Positions 36,766 to 48,253 of a stretch of DNA of 64,000 nt are shown piece by piece. The notes beneath the pieces are model-generated. The model was not told the origin of the DNA and searched no databases. It saw only the letters and a list, made by a program, of their open reading frames with translations. Each line of letters opens with the position of its first letter. Position 1 is the stretch's first letter. The translations under genes were made by a program, and so were the position numbers. The DNA is from Liolophura sinensis (lineage: Eukaryota > Mollusca > Polyplacophora > Chitonida > Chitonidae), in assembly GCF_032854445.1 (NCBI RefSeq), contig NC_088303.1, positions 30,483,265 to 30,547,264 on the forward strand, in the 5' to 3' direction.

Positions 36766-39298
36766 GCTTTGAGAGGGTAACTGTTTACGTTGGTGGTTTG
36801 ACTTGTGGTGTTATATATATACCAAACAGATAAAGGAAACCTTCATTTTTTTTTTATCTTATATTACGATATATCGTCACAATATGGCTAAAATATTGCT
36901 GCTAAAGTGATAAGCCATGATCATTTATTCATTCAATGTAACAATCCAGCGTAAATATGGTGCCACCGAAAAATCAATATAAGTAAGCGTTTTAAGCTTA
37001 CCGTCAAAATTAAAAGAGTATCGATAAAATCAAACTAAAAACCTCATACCAAAGGGTGAATTACGATAAAATCCCTATATTAAAAAATGATTGAAATTGG
37101 AATTGCGTCAAATTGTGAAATGGTAATGGAAAATCATGTGACCAAATATCAGATTCACGTGAAATCTGCATGGGCAAATATAGTGAGCGAAAATGAAAAT
37201 CGAATATTGTCGCCATCCCTTTCGATGAACAGCCATTGTGAAAATCATTTCTGCAGAACTTTATGATTGGCATTTCATGCGCAGCGAATATACAACCTAC
37301 GTGCATGGCTGTCATAAAGCTATAAGGAGCAAGGCGAAGAAATCCTTATTTAGGCAGAGAACTTGTGACCAAGCTGTATAATTCGCTTCTTTCTGTGCAA
37401 TATGGTGTTTGTTGTCATTTTGCCAACATTTTTCTTTTCTGTCAGGTATAAAAATGCATATATAAGGACATTATCTTGATGTATATATGTATGTTGTTTG
37501 TACAAACTCCTCGTCGGCTGATAGGTCATGGCGATAGTCTCAGGGGTGGTGTTTGTCTCTTTTCTCAGCTGACTTTTATCGTTCTCTATCGGTTACATCT
37601 ATGAATTTATTTCCTGTATGAATTTGGCAAAGACGTGGCAGTAAACTGACTGTGGTGTTCTGTGTGTTGTATACATAGGGAGAAGTTGCTATGAAGACAA
37701 TCAGCATTATAAAAGCCACAGATCGCAATCTCCCACAAAGAAATATGTCGCCTTAGGCAGCGTTTTGTGTATACGGTATAAAGAAATGGCATTTAATGAG
37801 CATGCGTAGACAAATAATTATATGTATACAGACCCCCATTTTCAGCAGTAGTGTTGATTAAAATGTACAGTGTTTGCACAGACATTGTGGGCGTCTGTTC
37901 TATTTAGTTAATAGTCGCTGCAGCAGTATACACGTACGACGTGGAATGGCATGAAGGAACTGGAGTTTTTTGGGGCACTATAACGTCAAGGAAGAATTCA
38001 TGGGTATGTTCAGAGTGCGAGCATACTGTTAGCTTACAGTAATTTCAGTCGTCATCTCAAGTCACCTGTCATTCTAATGACCTTTGCTATTTAATCACGT
38101 ACTGATATGTCTCGATCCTTGGCATTTGATGCGAATTGCAGCAATTATAAAGTTTAAAGAGCAGACAGACATAATTTACATAATTTCAATCTCTTTCCAA
38201 AAATGCATTTATTAGCTTGCGTATATATCTTAATGAGTTGTAAATTTGTGCAAGTCTTTAGTGATAACAAGCGAATGTTTTTTGGCTGTGGTTGTAGCAC
38301 AGCTGTTATATACTCTGCCAGCTTTGGACTGCTGTACTTCTGTTATTTTCTAGATTTGGTGAAATATATCTGTGTGTATCGAAAGGCTTAGTGCTCAGTT
38401 ATAGCTCCTTGTCATTGTGTGATCAACATGCATTACTCTTAGCCTTGTGACGAGTTACGTTTAGCTGTAGTAGTTATACTCCGGTAGACATCGGTGCCCG
38501 CGATCCTATACAAACTTCAATTATGGCGACATACATGTACTTGCTCAGGTTAGATATAGGTGGGGATCGAGCCACTAGGCTCATGTCGTAGTAAAACTGC
38601 CCAAGTGGGCTATAAGTGGTGGGTTCGGGAAGGAATTTCAGTTTAATTGAGCCCTAAGCATGAGGTAAATATGACACAAGGCTGAGTTGCCTTGGTCTTC
38701 ACATGATAAACGTGTTTTGACCTCAAACCCGTGCCCCCAGTGTGTTGGATAGTGTTGCTTAACTCGTACGAACATGACGGCATACTAATATACCTTGCTC
38801 TTTAGCCACAGCGACATTTTTTTCATTTCTGTACTTGTTTTCTTTTTCACAGGGCCATTTATGAGACGTGACCAGACGAGTGAATAACATCCTCCGGGCG
38901 ACACCAGACGACACAGTTGCAGCGAGAAATCGACATTCTCCGTCCACTGCCCTCTGGCGGCAAAGAAACGCATTCAAGCGAATGACCTGAATTTACTTGC
39001 GCTTGATGCAGCTAAAACAGTTCGGTTCAGACTTCATTACCTCGTTGAAGTCAGGGAGTAGTGGATGTGGATTTACTATAATACCGATGATACTCCTTCC
39101 TGAGGAAACTAACGTGGGATTCCATCGATGGATTAACAGTTTTGTGTGAACTTGTCACGTATCACGAAGGCAGTGTCCCATTCTCTGTTTGTTATCCTAC
39201 CCCGCTCGGATATTTTGACTAGATTCAGGATACGCATTTCAAAACAAGCGATAAGTCATCAGATATTGTGTTACTGGTTGGATATACAGACATGCAAC

Positions 39299-41572
39299 AT
39301 GCAGACCAAAACAGATACCGGGACTCTGGGACAGTTGAAAAATTTCATCTGGCATTCTCTTCAGATTAAGAGTGGCAAGCATCACGATTCCTTGTCACAA
39401 AAGGATGAGAAACTGTCTTCAAACAAACTGTCACCAGAGAGAGTGTTACGTCTTCAGAACAACTACGTCAATATGCCAACTGCCACGTCGTTGAGGATTC
39501 AAGAGTGGCAAAAGTCACAAAATAACATTGACCAGTCGCTGACGGGGAACTCGGATTACGTGGAGATGAATTCCCCAAAGCGACCCCATGACCCCCGCGG
39601 CAATGGCCTCCAGAGGGATTGTAATTATGTGAACTATAATTCCGAATCATCCTATCGCAGATCGCCTGACTATGTGAACATGGACGGGAATTATTCTGAT
39701 CTGAGAACATCTTCTGATTATGTAAATCTGAGACCAGAAGACCCTTCAGAACCACGTCCTCTCACGAGAATGAACGTGACTTTGCATGACCAAATATGGA
39801 GCCAGGAAGACCCACGGGCTGTAACAGTCACCCCAGCGACTGAAAAAACTATGCTTTCACCACCACTGAAACATATCAACCCCAACCAGTTCTGGCATCA
39901 TATTGACCCGTTGGACACGTCCGATTCTGTGAGTGAGAAAAGTGGGTCTTCCGGCGACACCATGATCATGATGACGTCAGCAGAGGCCAAGAGGAATGAG
40001 GCCAACATAGAGAAGAGTAGACAGGAGTACGAGAGTCGCAAAGGCAAATCCAATGTCGATTGTGTCACCAACGTCAACCAGTTAAGCAGTAATGGTGACG
40101 TAGACTTTACATTGTGTCGGCAATCTGTAAATCTCGATGCTGTTGACTCATGCACTGCAAGCAATGAAGAGTTGGACGTTGATTCTGTTCTGGACGAAGG
40201 GTATGGCACGGACAGTCGTGGAAGCACCACCAATTCGATGTCCACGCCTCTGTCCAGCAGTTTGTCGTCGTTATATTCAGGTGACGCTGATCCAGTGTCT
40301 CGTCAACCTCATCTGAAACTTACCTCGTCTGCTATGAAGAGACAAATCGAACTTATTCCTAAAGGGAGGATTGCGAACTTTCGTAAAGTTCAATTTACTG
40401 CCAGGCGAACGAAAAAGGTACCTGATAATAATGGGAATTCCAATAGCCTGCAGCAAAAAATAATGGAACTGGCCATTATTGATGAAGAAAATGAAAGCGA
40501 GTCCTTAACGGCAAGTAGTGGCAGTGATAAGAATAATAAATGTTCTAAGGCATCGGATGACACGGTCATACACTCACCTGGAAGGGGACAACATCGGTCT
40601 AAAGCAGAAAGAACTGTTCGTTGGTTAGACGAAGAAAACGCCAAAAAATCACAGAACGGTTTAGTGAATGTGGAATTGCGTGCGAAACCTGCTGGAATGC
40701 AGATGAACGTCAGACCGAAAAGCTACTCAGGGGAAACTTCACCGGCCTTAAAACCCTCTCTGAGACCATTCGCGGATTCTGTGACCCATGGGGAATACCC
40801 CAGTGCGCATTTCCAACGGTCATCAGAGAGAATGTCGAACAATTCTTTATCGGATCATAGGTTTTCCGGAAGACAGAGTAAGAATGTTTCCGAGGTCACT
40901 AGACCTGGTATTCTTAGACATTCGCCGACCAATCAAAACGCTCGTTTTCAAAGACACAGTGTTGCTGCTCCACTGGACAGTTTGTCGAGCTCTCGAGCTC
41001 AATGGAGAAGTGAAGTGGACATTTCAAGGCAGAGTCGAAATATGGAATTCTGTTCCTCTTCTCAAATTTATGATCGCATGAGAGCAATGACTCGTTCTCA
41101 AGGGAATACCCTCAACGACAACTCGGTGAGCAATCAACGAGAAGATCAAACAGATCGACATTCTGGTGCTGAAAAGTCGGCTAATAACGTTCAGGGCAGA
41201 CCTGTATTTGCAACTACAGCTGACATTTTAAAGCTTTTTCAGTCGCAGTCCAAGGCGGATAGTTTTGTTCGTTCACAGAGACATAGTTTCAACACAATTC
41301 ACCATAAGAAAAGTTTAGAAGTTCATGATTGCAGCAGAGACCAGCCCGCAGAGATAGACAGAAATTCTCACTACAGAAGTGCTTCAAATATTTGCCAAAG
41401 TAACCGAGATTCCGTGAGCGAAACTTGGAAACGCCCCGTGGTGCCTCAAAAGGGCTCTTGCGTGAAAACAAGCCCTTGTACACCCCCGGTGGTGTCGCCT
41501 TCAAGAACTAAACTGTCACCGCCACCTATCGGACAAACACTGTCCCTTTCAAAGTTATCTACCCTTGTATAG
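39299..41572 (+). CDS. Docking/scaffold-like protein with tandem YVNM-type tyrosine motifs (757 aa, single coding exon)
   Basis: The ATG at 39299 has A at -3; a TAA at 39134-39136 lies upstream in frame, and a short overlapping uORF starts at 39292. The 757-aa product is Ser/Asn/Arg-rich and probably largely disordered, with no signal peptide, membrane segment or folded domain I recognise. Five motifs cluster at residues 56-144: YVNM (56), YVEM (87), YVNY (110), YVNM (125) and YVNL (141). YxxM is the known p85/PI3K SH2 site and YxN the Grb2 SH2 site, so YVNM fits both, as in CD28-type and IRS-type tails. Other features: RKVQF (362-366) and RTVRW (438-442), which fit the PP1-docking RVxF pattern; an acidic stretch around 291-300; Pro-rich stretches at 711-718 and 728-743; and a C-terminal S-T-L-V fitting a class I PDZ ligand. 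No PH or PTB domain is present, unlike IRS, Dok or Gab. Role inferred: phosphotyrosine docking protein. Gene reality is strong; function is a motif-based inference. Confidence 0.85.
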   Translation: MQTKTDTGTLGQLKNFIWHSLQIKSGKHHDSLSQKDEKLSSNKLSPERVLRLQNNYVNMPTATSLRIQEWQKSQNNIDQSLTGNSDYVEMNSPKRPHDPRGNGLQRDCNYVNYNSESSYRRSPDYVNMDGNYSDLRTSSDYVNLRPEDPSEPRPLTRMNVTLHDQIWSQEDPRAVTVTPATEKTMLSPPLKHINPNQFWHHIDPLDTSDSVSEKSGSSGDTMIMMTSAEAKRNEANIEKSRQEYESRKGKSNVDCVTNVNQLSSNGDVDFTLCRQSVNLDAVDSCTASNEELDVDSVLDEGYGTDSRGSTTNSMSTPLSSSLSSLYSGDADPVSRQPHLKLTSSAMKRQIELIPKGRIANFRKVQFTARRTKKVPDNNGNSNSLQQKIMELAIIDEENESESLTASSGSDKNNKCSKASDDTVIHSPGRGQHRSKAERTVRWLDEENAKKSQNGLVNVELRAKPAGMQMNVRPKSYSGETSPALKPSLRPFADSVTHGEYPSAHFQRSSERMSNNSLSDHRFSGRQSKNVSEVTRPGILRHSPTNQNARFQRHSVAAPLDSLSSSRAQWRSEVDISRQSRNMEFCSSSQIYDRMRAMTRSQGNTLNDNSVSNQREDQTDRHSGAEKSANNVQGRPVFATTADILKLFQSQSKADSFVRSQRHSFNTIHHKKSLEVHDCSRDQPAEIDRNSHYRSASNICQSNRDSVSETWKRPVVPQKGSCVKTSPCTPPVVSPSRTKLSPPPIGQTLSLSKLSTLV

Positions 41573-43340
41573 GTTCTGTGCTTTTTTGTATTCAGATCTA
41601 CACGTTGACCAGAACTTGATATTATGTAGAAATGTTGTTTATCACTGAAATTTTACAAGTATATACAAATGAAATTATAAATTACAAATTTCTTGCTATA
41701 AAGCCTGACGAATGAAATCCTTATCAGAGTGGGGCCACTTTGAAAAAACTCCATAAGCCACATTTCTCGTAACTTTTTTCGTAAAAGACGTTGCCTAGGT
41801 TATGGTTCCATAGGGCGACGTCATTTGCCAGAAAAGTTACGGAAATTTGATTTACGGAGTTGTGGGAAAGTGGGCCCTGGTTATTATTTATTCTGTATAC
41901 AGATAACATGACTTGACAATCGTAATTAGACTTACCCCAAGAGCATCCTCTAGCCTTTGGGCAGCAAATTACTTCCGTGAGACAATTACTTCATATAGAA
42001 CAAAGTATCTACCTTTTTTCATATCTTAGGACATAATCTATGCCCTTTGCCGTACAATTATCAGTCGGTTGATTCTTTGCTCTCCTGTAATGATACATGG
42101 ACCAACAATATTCTACCTCTGGTAAATTTTGAATGATGTACTGTATATGTATTGAAATTTGACGGTCGAAGTTTAGACATGCACTCTAAGAGAATCTCTT
42201 ATCGACCCTTTTCGTAATAGCATAAGAGGCGCACATTACATTCACTTCCTCTGGTCTAGAAACATCCAGCTGAAAATCTTCTGAAATTCGTAGCAGAAGA
42301 GGCCAATCCTCTTACAGCATGTGTTGGTGAGACACAAGGGGAATTGTGCGCAAAATCGATATTCTTCTGGAGAGAGACGAGCTCGTTCGGAGTTATTTTC
42401 CCACATTCTCGACATTTCGTCATAAAAACTCTTAAAGTGAAGGGCTAGATTACTTGAATATAGCATTGTCGCTGGGCAGAAACAGAACCAATTAGCCAGG
42501 GACGTCTAATTGTTTTACGCGGAGTGAAAAAAGTCCTGTAAGCATGAACGAAAATTGACTGATTATGTCGCTTTGTGATGGTTATATAATCCCGAAGCTG
42601 ACAAATCTTGTTACAGCAGAAGAGAAAGGATAAGGAAGACGACACAGGGGATGCCAGCACAACGTTCTTTAAAATTTTGAAAGCTTCTCAGTTGACAAAA
42701 CAGTTGAAGTTTTAATATTCAGAAACGAATGAATAATACAGCTCTTGGATATGGTGCCATTGGTGTCTGACTGACAAGCCAAAGATTAGTATAGACAATT
42801 GGGTGGCTACGACTAAAGGAGATCATCTTGTCGTGAAATTTTAAAAAAAAAACTTTGTTAGAACTCAGACTATGAAGTGCAGACGTCATACATTGATCGC
42901 CGCTAACTATTATGGCTATAGCCATGTTTTTTCAGATTGTTTGAAGTTTCATCGGAAATCAATAGGCCAGAAGCGAGACATTATGTGAGCTGCTTTTAAT
43001 TAAATCTGTTTTGAGTTAAACTGTAGGCTTGACGGGTAAAAAAATAGCTCTTTTAATCCAACTGTTTGTATAGACTTGTCCGTTACATGTAAATGCTGTA
43101 AAGATTGTTGATAACAATGTGTAATGATAGAGCGGCCAATGTTATGTCTTTTGTTAGATCTGTTATTATTTGTTGTACCATAACAACTGTTACCCGTTAA
43201 TGGCGGTGACACGCATCTATTGTCGTGTATATACGACGAACATTGTGATGACATGTCGATCATGCAGTAGAATGTTATGACGCCGTATATATGGTGCTTG
43301 AAGTCAAATATGCAATAAAGACATGTCTGTTACCCTCGCA
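41573..43340 (+). other. Probable 3' UTR of the docking-like gene
   Basis: This is 1.7 kb of AT-rich sequence after the stop, without SINEs and with no convincing frame on either strand. The AATAAA at 43314-43319 is the best cleavage signal. Confidence 0.5.
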
Positions 43341-43994
43341 TCTGTATCGTGCAAGTGTTGCTTTTAATTTATAATTATGAATCACAATTTGTGAATATTA
43401 AGTTTCACCTCCCCACCATCTGTACAGAAAAGGTGTAAAGAGATTTTCATGTCATAAAGTGTATGTTCATGGACGTCAACCTACAAATTTCATCTCAAGT
43501 TGTGCGGAGATCTTGAAGATGCGCATCAGCTCCCCGAAAGATAGTTGAGAAATGAATTTTATGTCAAGAATATATTTTGATCACGTATGGCAAGCCAATC
43601 CATGTAGTTTACTGTCTTGAGTATAGTTTTTTGGCATTTCGTATAGGATTCTCCGCTTTGTCGCACGCATGTTTAGGAAGCACCGATTGGTTCGTGGTTA
43701 TGCCTTGTCATGCGTGATGACATCGGTACTGCATGATGCAGTGAAGCAGCATGATAGTTATAGCACGGGGATCTCTACTAAACTGTATTTTCACATGCAT
43801 GGACTGAGCGAAATCCAAAGAAAAAGGTCGCAGAGAAGCTTTATCCACACTGTATACTTGCGTGCTGTATTATGGTGGCCTCAGTGCAACATTGTTGATC
43901 ACTCGGCCAGCAAAGGCCTCCATGGTCGAGGTGATTGGCACGCCAGCGTGGCGCGACAACCCAGGAACCTGTCACCAATTAAGTCCTTAGAGTG

Positions 43995-44235
43995 CATGTA
44001 GTGTGCCTCCTTGTTGCAGGACGGATTTCCACCGTTCTTTTATCCAGTGCTGCTTCACTGAGACGACTTACCGAAGACAAGTAAGCATACCCGCCTGAGC
44101 CATTATACTGATACGGGTCGACCAGTCGTTGCATTATCCCCTTAATGCTGAACGCCAAGCGAGGAAGCTACAACTTCTTCTTTTAAGGTTTTTGGTGTGA
44201 CCCGACCCAGCATTGACCCTGGATTTACCCCACCC
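43995..44235 (-). mobile_element. SINE family B relative, minus strand
   Basis: The reverse complement reads 'gggtaaatccagggtcaatg' and 'ctgggtcgggtcacacca', then 'cctcgcttggcgttcagc', 'gtatcagtataatggctc', and a distal part with 'gtctcagtgaagcagcac'. The proximal part matches family B; the distal part differs from the other copies, so it may be a subfamily or a composite. Confidence 0.65.
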
Positions 44236-44972
44236 GAAGGCAACGTACAAGAGGAAGCATTGTGACTAACATATTCGTGTTAAGAAGAAATCGCACAAAT
44301 AAATGTACTAAATTATAACTGCTAACCCGGTCACCAGCCACCTACACTCGTCCCTGAATAAACGGAGCATGTGTCGAGATCACACACAGAACAATGCGTA
44401 CGATTGTTTTGTCCGATAACTTTACCTCGTCATTTACATACAACAGGCTCTCTTTCAAGAGACGTTATTGTATCGGTGATCAGTTTGGACGGACTAACGG
44501 ACTAATATCATTAAACTTTTTTGATCGATTCCACTTAATGAAATAACGGATATTTGCCAATAATAGAGGATATGAATCCAACTAGGGCTCAGAAAATATT
44601 TAATAGTTATATTCCAGTTCAGGTTTAGCAAGTTCATATCTCCCCGGCACGTTTCCGGTGTTTTGTGTAAGAATACATTCGGTATGCTCATAGGGGGCCA
44701 AAAATGCAATTCTGCTGTCGTGTGGAGGTCACGTAATAAGATTCGTTCTGACGTGAAGTAATTATTTGACTTTAATGGATCCTGCATGCGAGGTTGAATG
44801 GTCGGTAATGAAATTGCATTTAGTGTTTTTTCTTCGTCATATGCAGCCAAATTTATCGACGAGTTATAAGCCGGCTCAAATCATAACAAAAAAAAGATCC
44901 AGATGTGGCTGCCTCGCCTGCATGTGACTACGGTATTTTGATGATCTGTTAACCTTAAACTGTGGAAAAGGG

Positions 44973-45155
44973 TGGCCGCCGTCTGAAGCCTAGTGGTTAG
45001 CGCGCTGGCGCAACACAATAATCATGACAGACCTAGGAGCCTTTCACCAACGAGCTCAAGCTCATGCCGGCTTCCTCTCCGGTGGTATACATGGGAAGGT
45101 CTCCAGCAACCTGCAGATGGTCGTGGGTTTGCCTCGGGCTCTGGTCTGTATAAAA
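44973..45155 (+). mobile_element. SINE family A, 3'-truncated
   Basis: The head ('cctagtggttagcgcgctgg') through 'gatggtcgtgggtttgcctc' is present, but the core and tail are missing. About 80 bases further on a family B element starts, so the distal part was deleted or replaced. Confidence 0.8.
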
Positions 45156-45235
45156 ATGTCACACAAAGGACATCGATTTTGCTATATGGGTGGCTTATTA
45201 GGTTTCCAAATACAAATATCATTTTCATAGGATAA

Positions 45236-45555
45236 AACCCGGGACGGATCATACCAAAGACTTTAAAATGGTACTTGCTGCTGCCTCTCTTGGCATTCAC
45301 CACTGAGAGGTTAGAGTAACGAAACAGCACCGGATGACCCGGTGACAGTACAATGTGACTTTGTGAGGCGTCATGTCTGGTGAACTCGGCATGATACTTC
45401 AGTGACGGCGGTACCTTGCGTGGAGACATGGACTCGCCCTGCCACAAAAAGACACAGTATAGGCCTATGTGCACACATCTAATGATTCCTTGTCATATGA
45501 CTGAAAAATTGTGAAGTACGACTTAAAAGCACAAGCATACATACATACATACATG
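45236..45555 (+). mobile_element. SINE family B with tail
   Basis: It contains 'gggacggatcataccaaaga', 'cctctcttggcattcacc', 'ggtgacagtacaatgtgact', 'gtgaggcgtcatgtctgg', 'ccctgccacaaaaagacaca' and 'tcatatgactgaaaaattg', and ends in catacatacatacat. The A-box end is missing. Confidence 0.85.
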
Positions 45556-45591
45556 CACGTTGTCTAAACTCCTTTATTTGGGGGAGAGGTT

Positions 45592-45882
45592 TCATTTCAT
45601 TAAAGGGGCATGCGTGGCTCAGTTGGTTAGCGCGCTAGCATAGCGTAATGACCCAGGAGTCTCTCACTAATGCGGTCGCTGTGAGTTCAAGTCCAGCTCA
45701 AGCTGGCTTCCTCTCCGACCGTACGTGGGAAGATCATGCATCAACCTGCGGATGGTCGTGGGTTTTCCCCGGGCTGTGCCCGGTTTCCTCCCACCATAAT
45801 GCTGGCCGCCGTCGTATAAGTGAAATATTCTTGAGTACGGCGTAAAACACCAATCAAATAAATAAATAAATCATTTCATTAA
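45592..45882 (+). mobile_element. SINE family A, full length, with 12-bp target-site duplication
   Basis: The body (45604-45870) has the full head, B box 'gtgagttcaagtccagctc', core and (aaat)n tail. The duplication tcatttcattaa lies at 45592-45603 and 45871-45882. It sits directly at the left edge of the foldback copy at 45881. Confidence 0.93.
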
Positions 45883-46538
45883 CACTGGTTTAATAAATAT
45901 ATATGGACTACAATTTGGTCTTTTCGGCTAACAAATGTTTTCAACCTGAATTCTGATCATATTTATATATATTATCATAATGTATCAAATATTATCAGAT
46001 TACATGCATGTGTTTGGATATAAACTACAAATTTACATTCAAATACATTAAACATGAAACACATATTTATTTAGATCATTATTAGGCAATGCGATATATA
46101 CCAAGAAGTTGTCCCAAATACCCACCATACAAAAATGTTTTCAAACACCATGGAAAAGGGGCCTCCGTGGCTCAGCTGGTTAGCGCGCTAGCGCAGCGTA
46201 ATGACCCAGGAGACTCTCACCAATGCGGTCTCTGTCAGTTCAAGTCCAGCTTATGCTGGCTTCTCTTCGGCTGTACGTGGGAAGGTCTGCCAGCAACCTG
46301 CGGATGGTTGTGGGGTTCCCCCGGGCTCTGCCCGGTTTCTTCCCACCGCAATGCTGGCCGCCGTCGTATAAGTGAAATATTCTTGAGTTCGGGGTAAAAT
46401 ACCAATCAAATAAATAAATAAATAAACGATGGAAAAAATATTGAAGATCATATTTGCAAATAAGTTTTCACTCTCTTTCATCTGATTCTGGCACCATCTT
46501 CATGTTTTCTTCTCCTTTAACCCATTCAGTTCAAAGCC
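45881..46538 (-). mobile_element. Foldback element F, copy 2 (left arm missing, split by a SINE)
   Basis: The sequence from 'aacactggtttaataaat' to 'cccattcagttcaaagcc' aligns with the reverse complement of the centre plus one arm of the copy at 55721-56331. Shared blocks: 'gatataaactacaaattt', 'acattcaaata', 'cccaccatacaaaaat', 'atattgaagatc' and 'ctctctttcatctga'. The left arm is absent. SINE A at 46158-46428 interrupts the remaining arm. Confidence 0.75.
46150..46436 (+). mobile_element. SINE family A, full length, nested in foldback element F
   Basis: The body (46158-46428) is complete, from 'ggggcctccgtggctcagct' to (aaat)n. The flanks share atggaaaa (46150-46157 and 46429-46436), a probable target-site duplication. 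When the SINE is removed the flanks join to continuous element F sequence. Confidence 0.92.
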
Positions 46539-47361
46539 TCAATGTGACATATGGACTGCAGGCCCAGTGAATTAAAGTAGAACCAGTGTCAAATCTTCAA
46601 CCGCATGCTCTCCGAAAGACAGTTATCGTGCAACCTTTGCTACTATAAAATATTACGTAACCAGTGTTGCTCATTATCTACATCGTCGACATAATCTGCA
46701 CATACATCCCAGTGTTACTGACCTATACACAAAGGTTTTGCCCCGTCGTGGTCTGGAAATGACAAGGCTTAGGACAACTTCCTCGATTTGTTGTTCGTTC
46801 TGATCAGACCTCTTCAGTGTTGTATTTGCTAAGTTTGTTGACATTTTGTCGCAGAGATTTGTCGCCCAGTGATGGCTTGTGTTGATTAACTCTTCAAAAT
46901 AACTCAAAACTGGGTCAAGTTTGTTCATTTTTGGAACCGTGTGTTGATAGTGTATATACCCACCCGCTTGTAAATAAAGCTATTTGGTTTCGGATAATAC
47001 ACTATATAAACTCCCACGAGAACGCCCTGGCACACAAGGATACTGCGTGGGTCCGAGGGTCAAACAACGCTGCCTGCTTTTGAACGGGGAAACACGTGTC
47101 AATACTACAAAATCTCAGAGAAAGAAAACATCAGGTAGCATCAGCATAGAAAGACCACTAAAAACTGTTTGTGAATATACAGTCTTTCGTGTTTTTTTTT
47201 TTATTAATTTTTTTTTTATTATTTAACCATGTTTGTCACTGAAACAAATCCATACTGTCTAACGCGCAGTGAATGCGCTTGTAAGGAGCTGGAATCAAAT
47301 TCAGTTAAATGTTTGGGTTATAAGGGGTGTTTTATAAGGGCTATGATGATAATGTAGGCCT

Positions 47362-47463
47362 GCATGTACGTGTAAATCACGAGCAAAATTGTGTAATTGC
47401 ATGTACGTGTAAATCACGAGCAAAATTGTGTAATTGCATGTACGTGTAAATCACGAGCAAAAT
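47362..47463 (+). repeat. 37-bp tandem triplicate
   Basis: The unit 'gcatgtacgtgtaaatcacg' plus 'agcaaaattgtgtaatt' is present twice in full and once without its last part, with no differences in the shared parts. This is a recent or actively slipping microduplication. Confidence 0.92.
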
Positions 47464-48235
47464 TCAGAAGAATGTTATTAAAAACTGAACATAAAGGTGA
47501 AGAAAAGTTGTGTGACGTTACTAGCGACTTACGCCTACATTATCGATATGGTCCATAAGTTAGGACCAACTCCCAGCCACATATTTGGCGGCATTTAATT
47601 CAATAAACAAAAACTTAATAAAATTATTCAAAGGTATTTTCTAATGCAGTTTTTAATGATGATCTTTCTGCTATGGCTTACTCCATTTTTAAGTTTTCTT
47701 TAAGAATGCTACATTGACCGGTGTATCACATTGTGGTTTGAGAAAGCTCACGGTGTGCGACTGACCGGGGTTAAATCTCGGAGAAATGTATTTTGCTGTG
47801 TTCTTCTTCGCTAGGTGACAATCCAGGAAATGATCAGTTCTTTTGTGTTGAGAGAAAATCTCACATCACAACTTGTAACAAAGCCTAGCTCCGGCCTTAT
47901 GATCTTTCATGAAAAAAAACAAACAAAAAACAAACCCAAAACATTACACAACTGCGAATGAACAACACAAAGCCAAACAATGTTAAGCATAACTGTATAA
48001 GTGTAATCATAATAACTGTGATCAGTCGATTGTGAAGAATTCATCAACAACAATAATCTTGAGCGCATATTTGAAAACAAGTTCGATTTGTGCTCAGGCT
48101 TTGTATATTTAATGATTTCCTTCATTCTGATTGGTCGTTGCTTTCCATGCTATGACTGCTCCAAATATTTTCAGAGCTCGATAAAATTTTGTGCGCAACA
48201 CCCCACCCCTGCCACCACGCAAATGCAATACGATA

Positions 48236-48253
48236 TTAACTTCGAAGTTAATG
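48236..48253. repeat. 18-bp perfect palindrome
   Basis: attaacttcgaagttaat is a perfect inverted repeat. No associated gene or regulator is evident. Confidence 0.35.

Larger units (their letters stand above)
32535..38852 (+). other. Stretch between the tentative small gene and the docking-like gene
   Basis: It contains a foldback element (33409-33729), a full SINE A (35684-35932) and dispersed-element copy 2 (36540-36765). A GC-richer open stretch at 36276-36332 ending at a GT (LKVGELVSLARAIFNLQ) is exon-like but unsupported. The acceptor ttctttttcacag ends at 38852, so the right part is presumably intron upstream of the docking-protein exon. Confidence 0.4.
38853..43340 (+). other. Terminal exon of the docking-like gene, with UTRs
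   Basis: The exon starts after a strong acceptor (tgttttctttttcacag) at 38852. All three frames carry stops between 38853 and the ATG at 39299, so the first about 446 bases are 5' UTR. The 3' UTR follows the stop at 41570-41572 and has AATAAA at 43314-43319. The upstream non-coding exon is not identified; the donors at 16290 and 24975 are candidates. Confidence 0.55.

Noticed and set aside
43669-44001. 110-codon frame with ATG
   Set aside because: No splice or homology support; its end runs into a SINE B relative.
45022-45474. 150-codon minus-strand frame
   Set aside because: It lies across SINE A and SINE B copies and is their antisense shadow.
45604-45680. Genuine tRNA gene in the 'gtggctcagttggttagcgc' sequence
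   Set aside because: The acceptor stem does not close and the sequence continues into the SINE body; the same applies to all family A heads.
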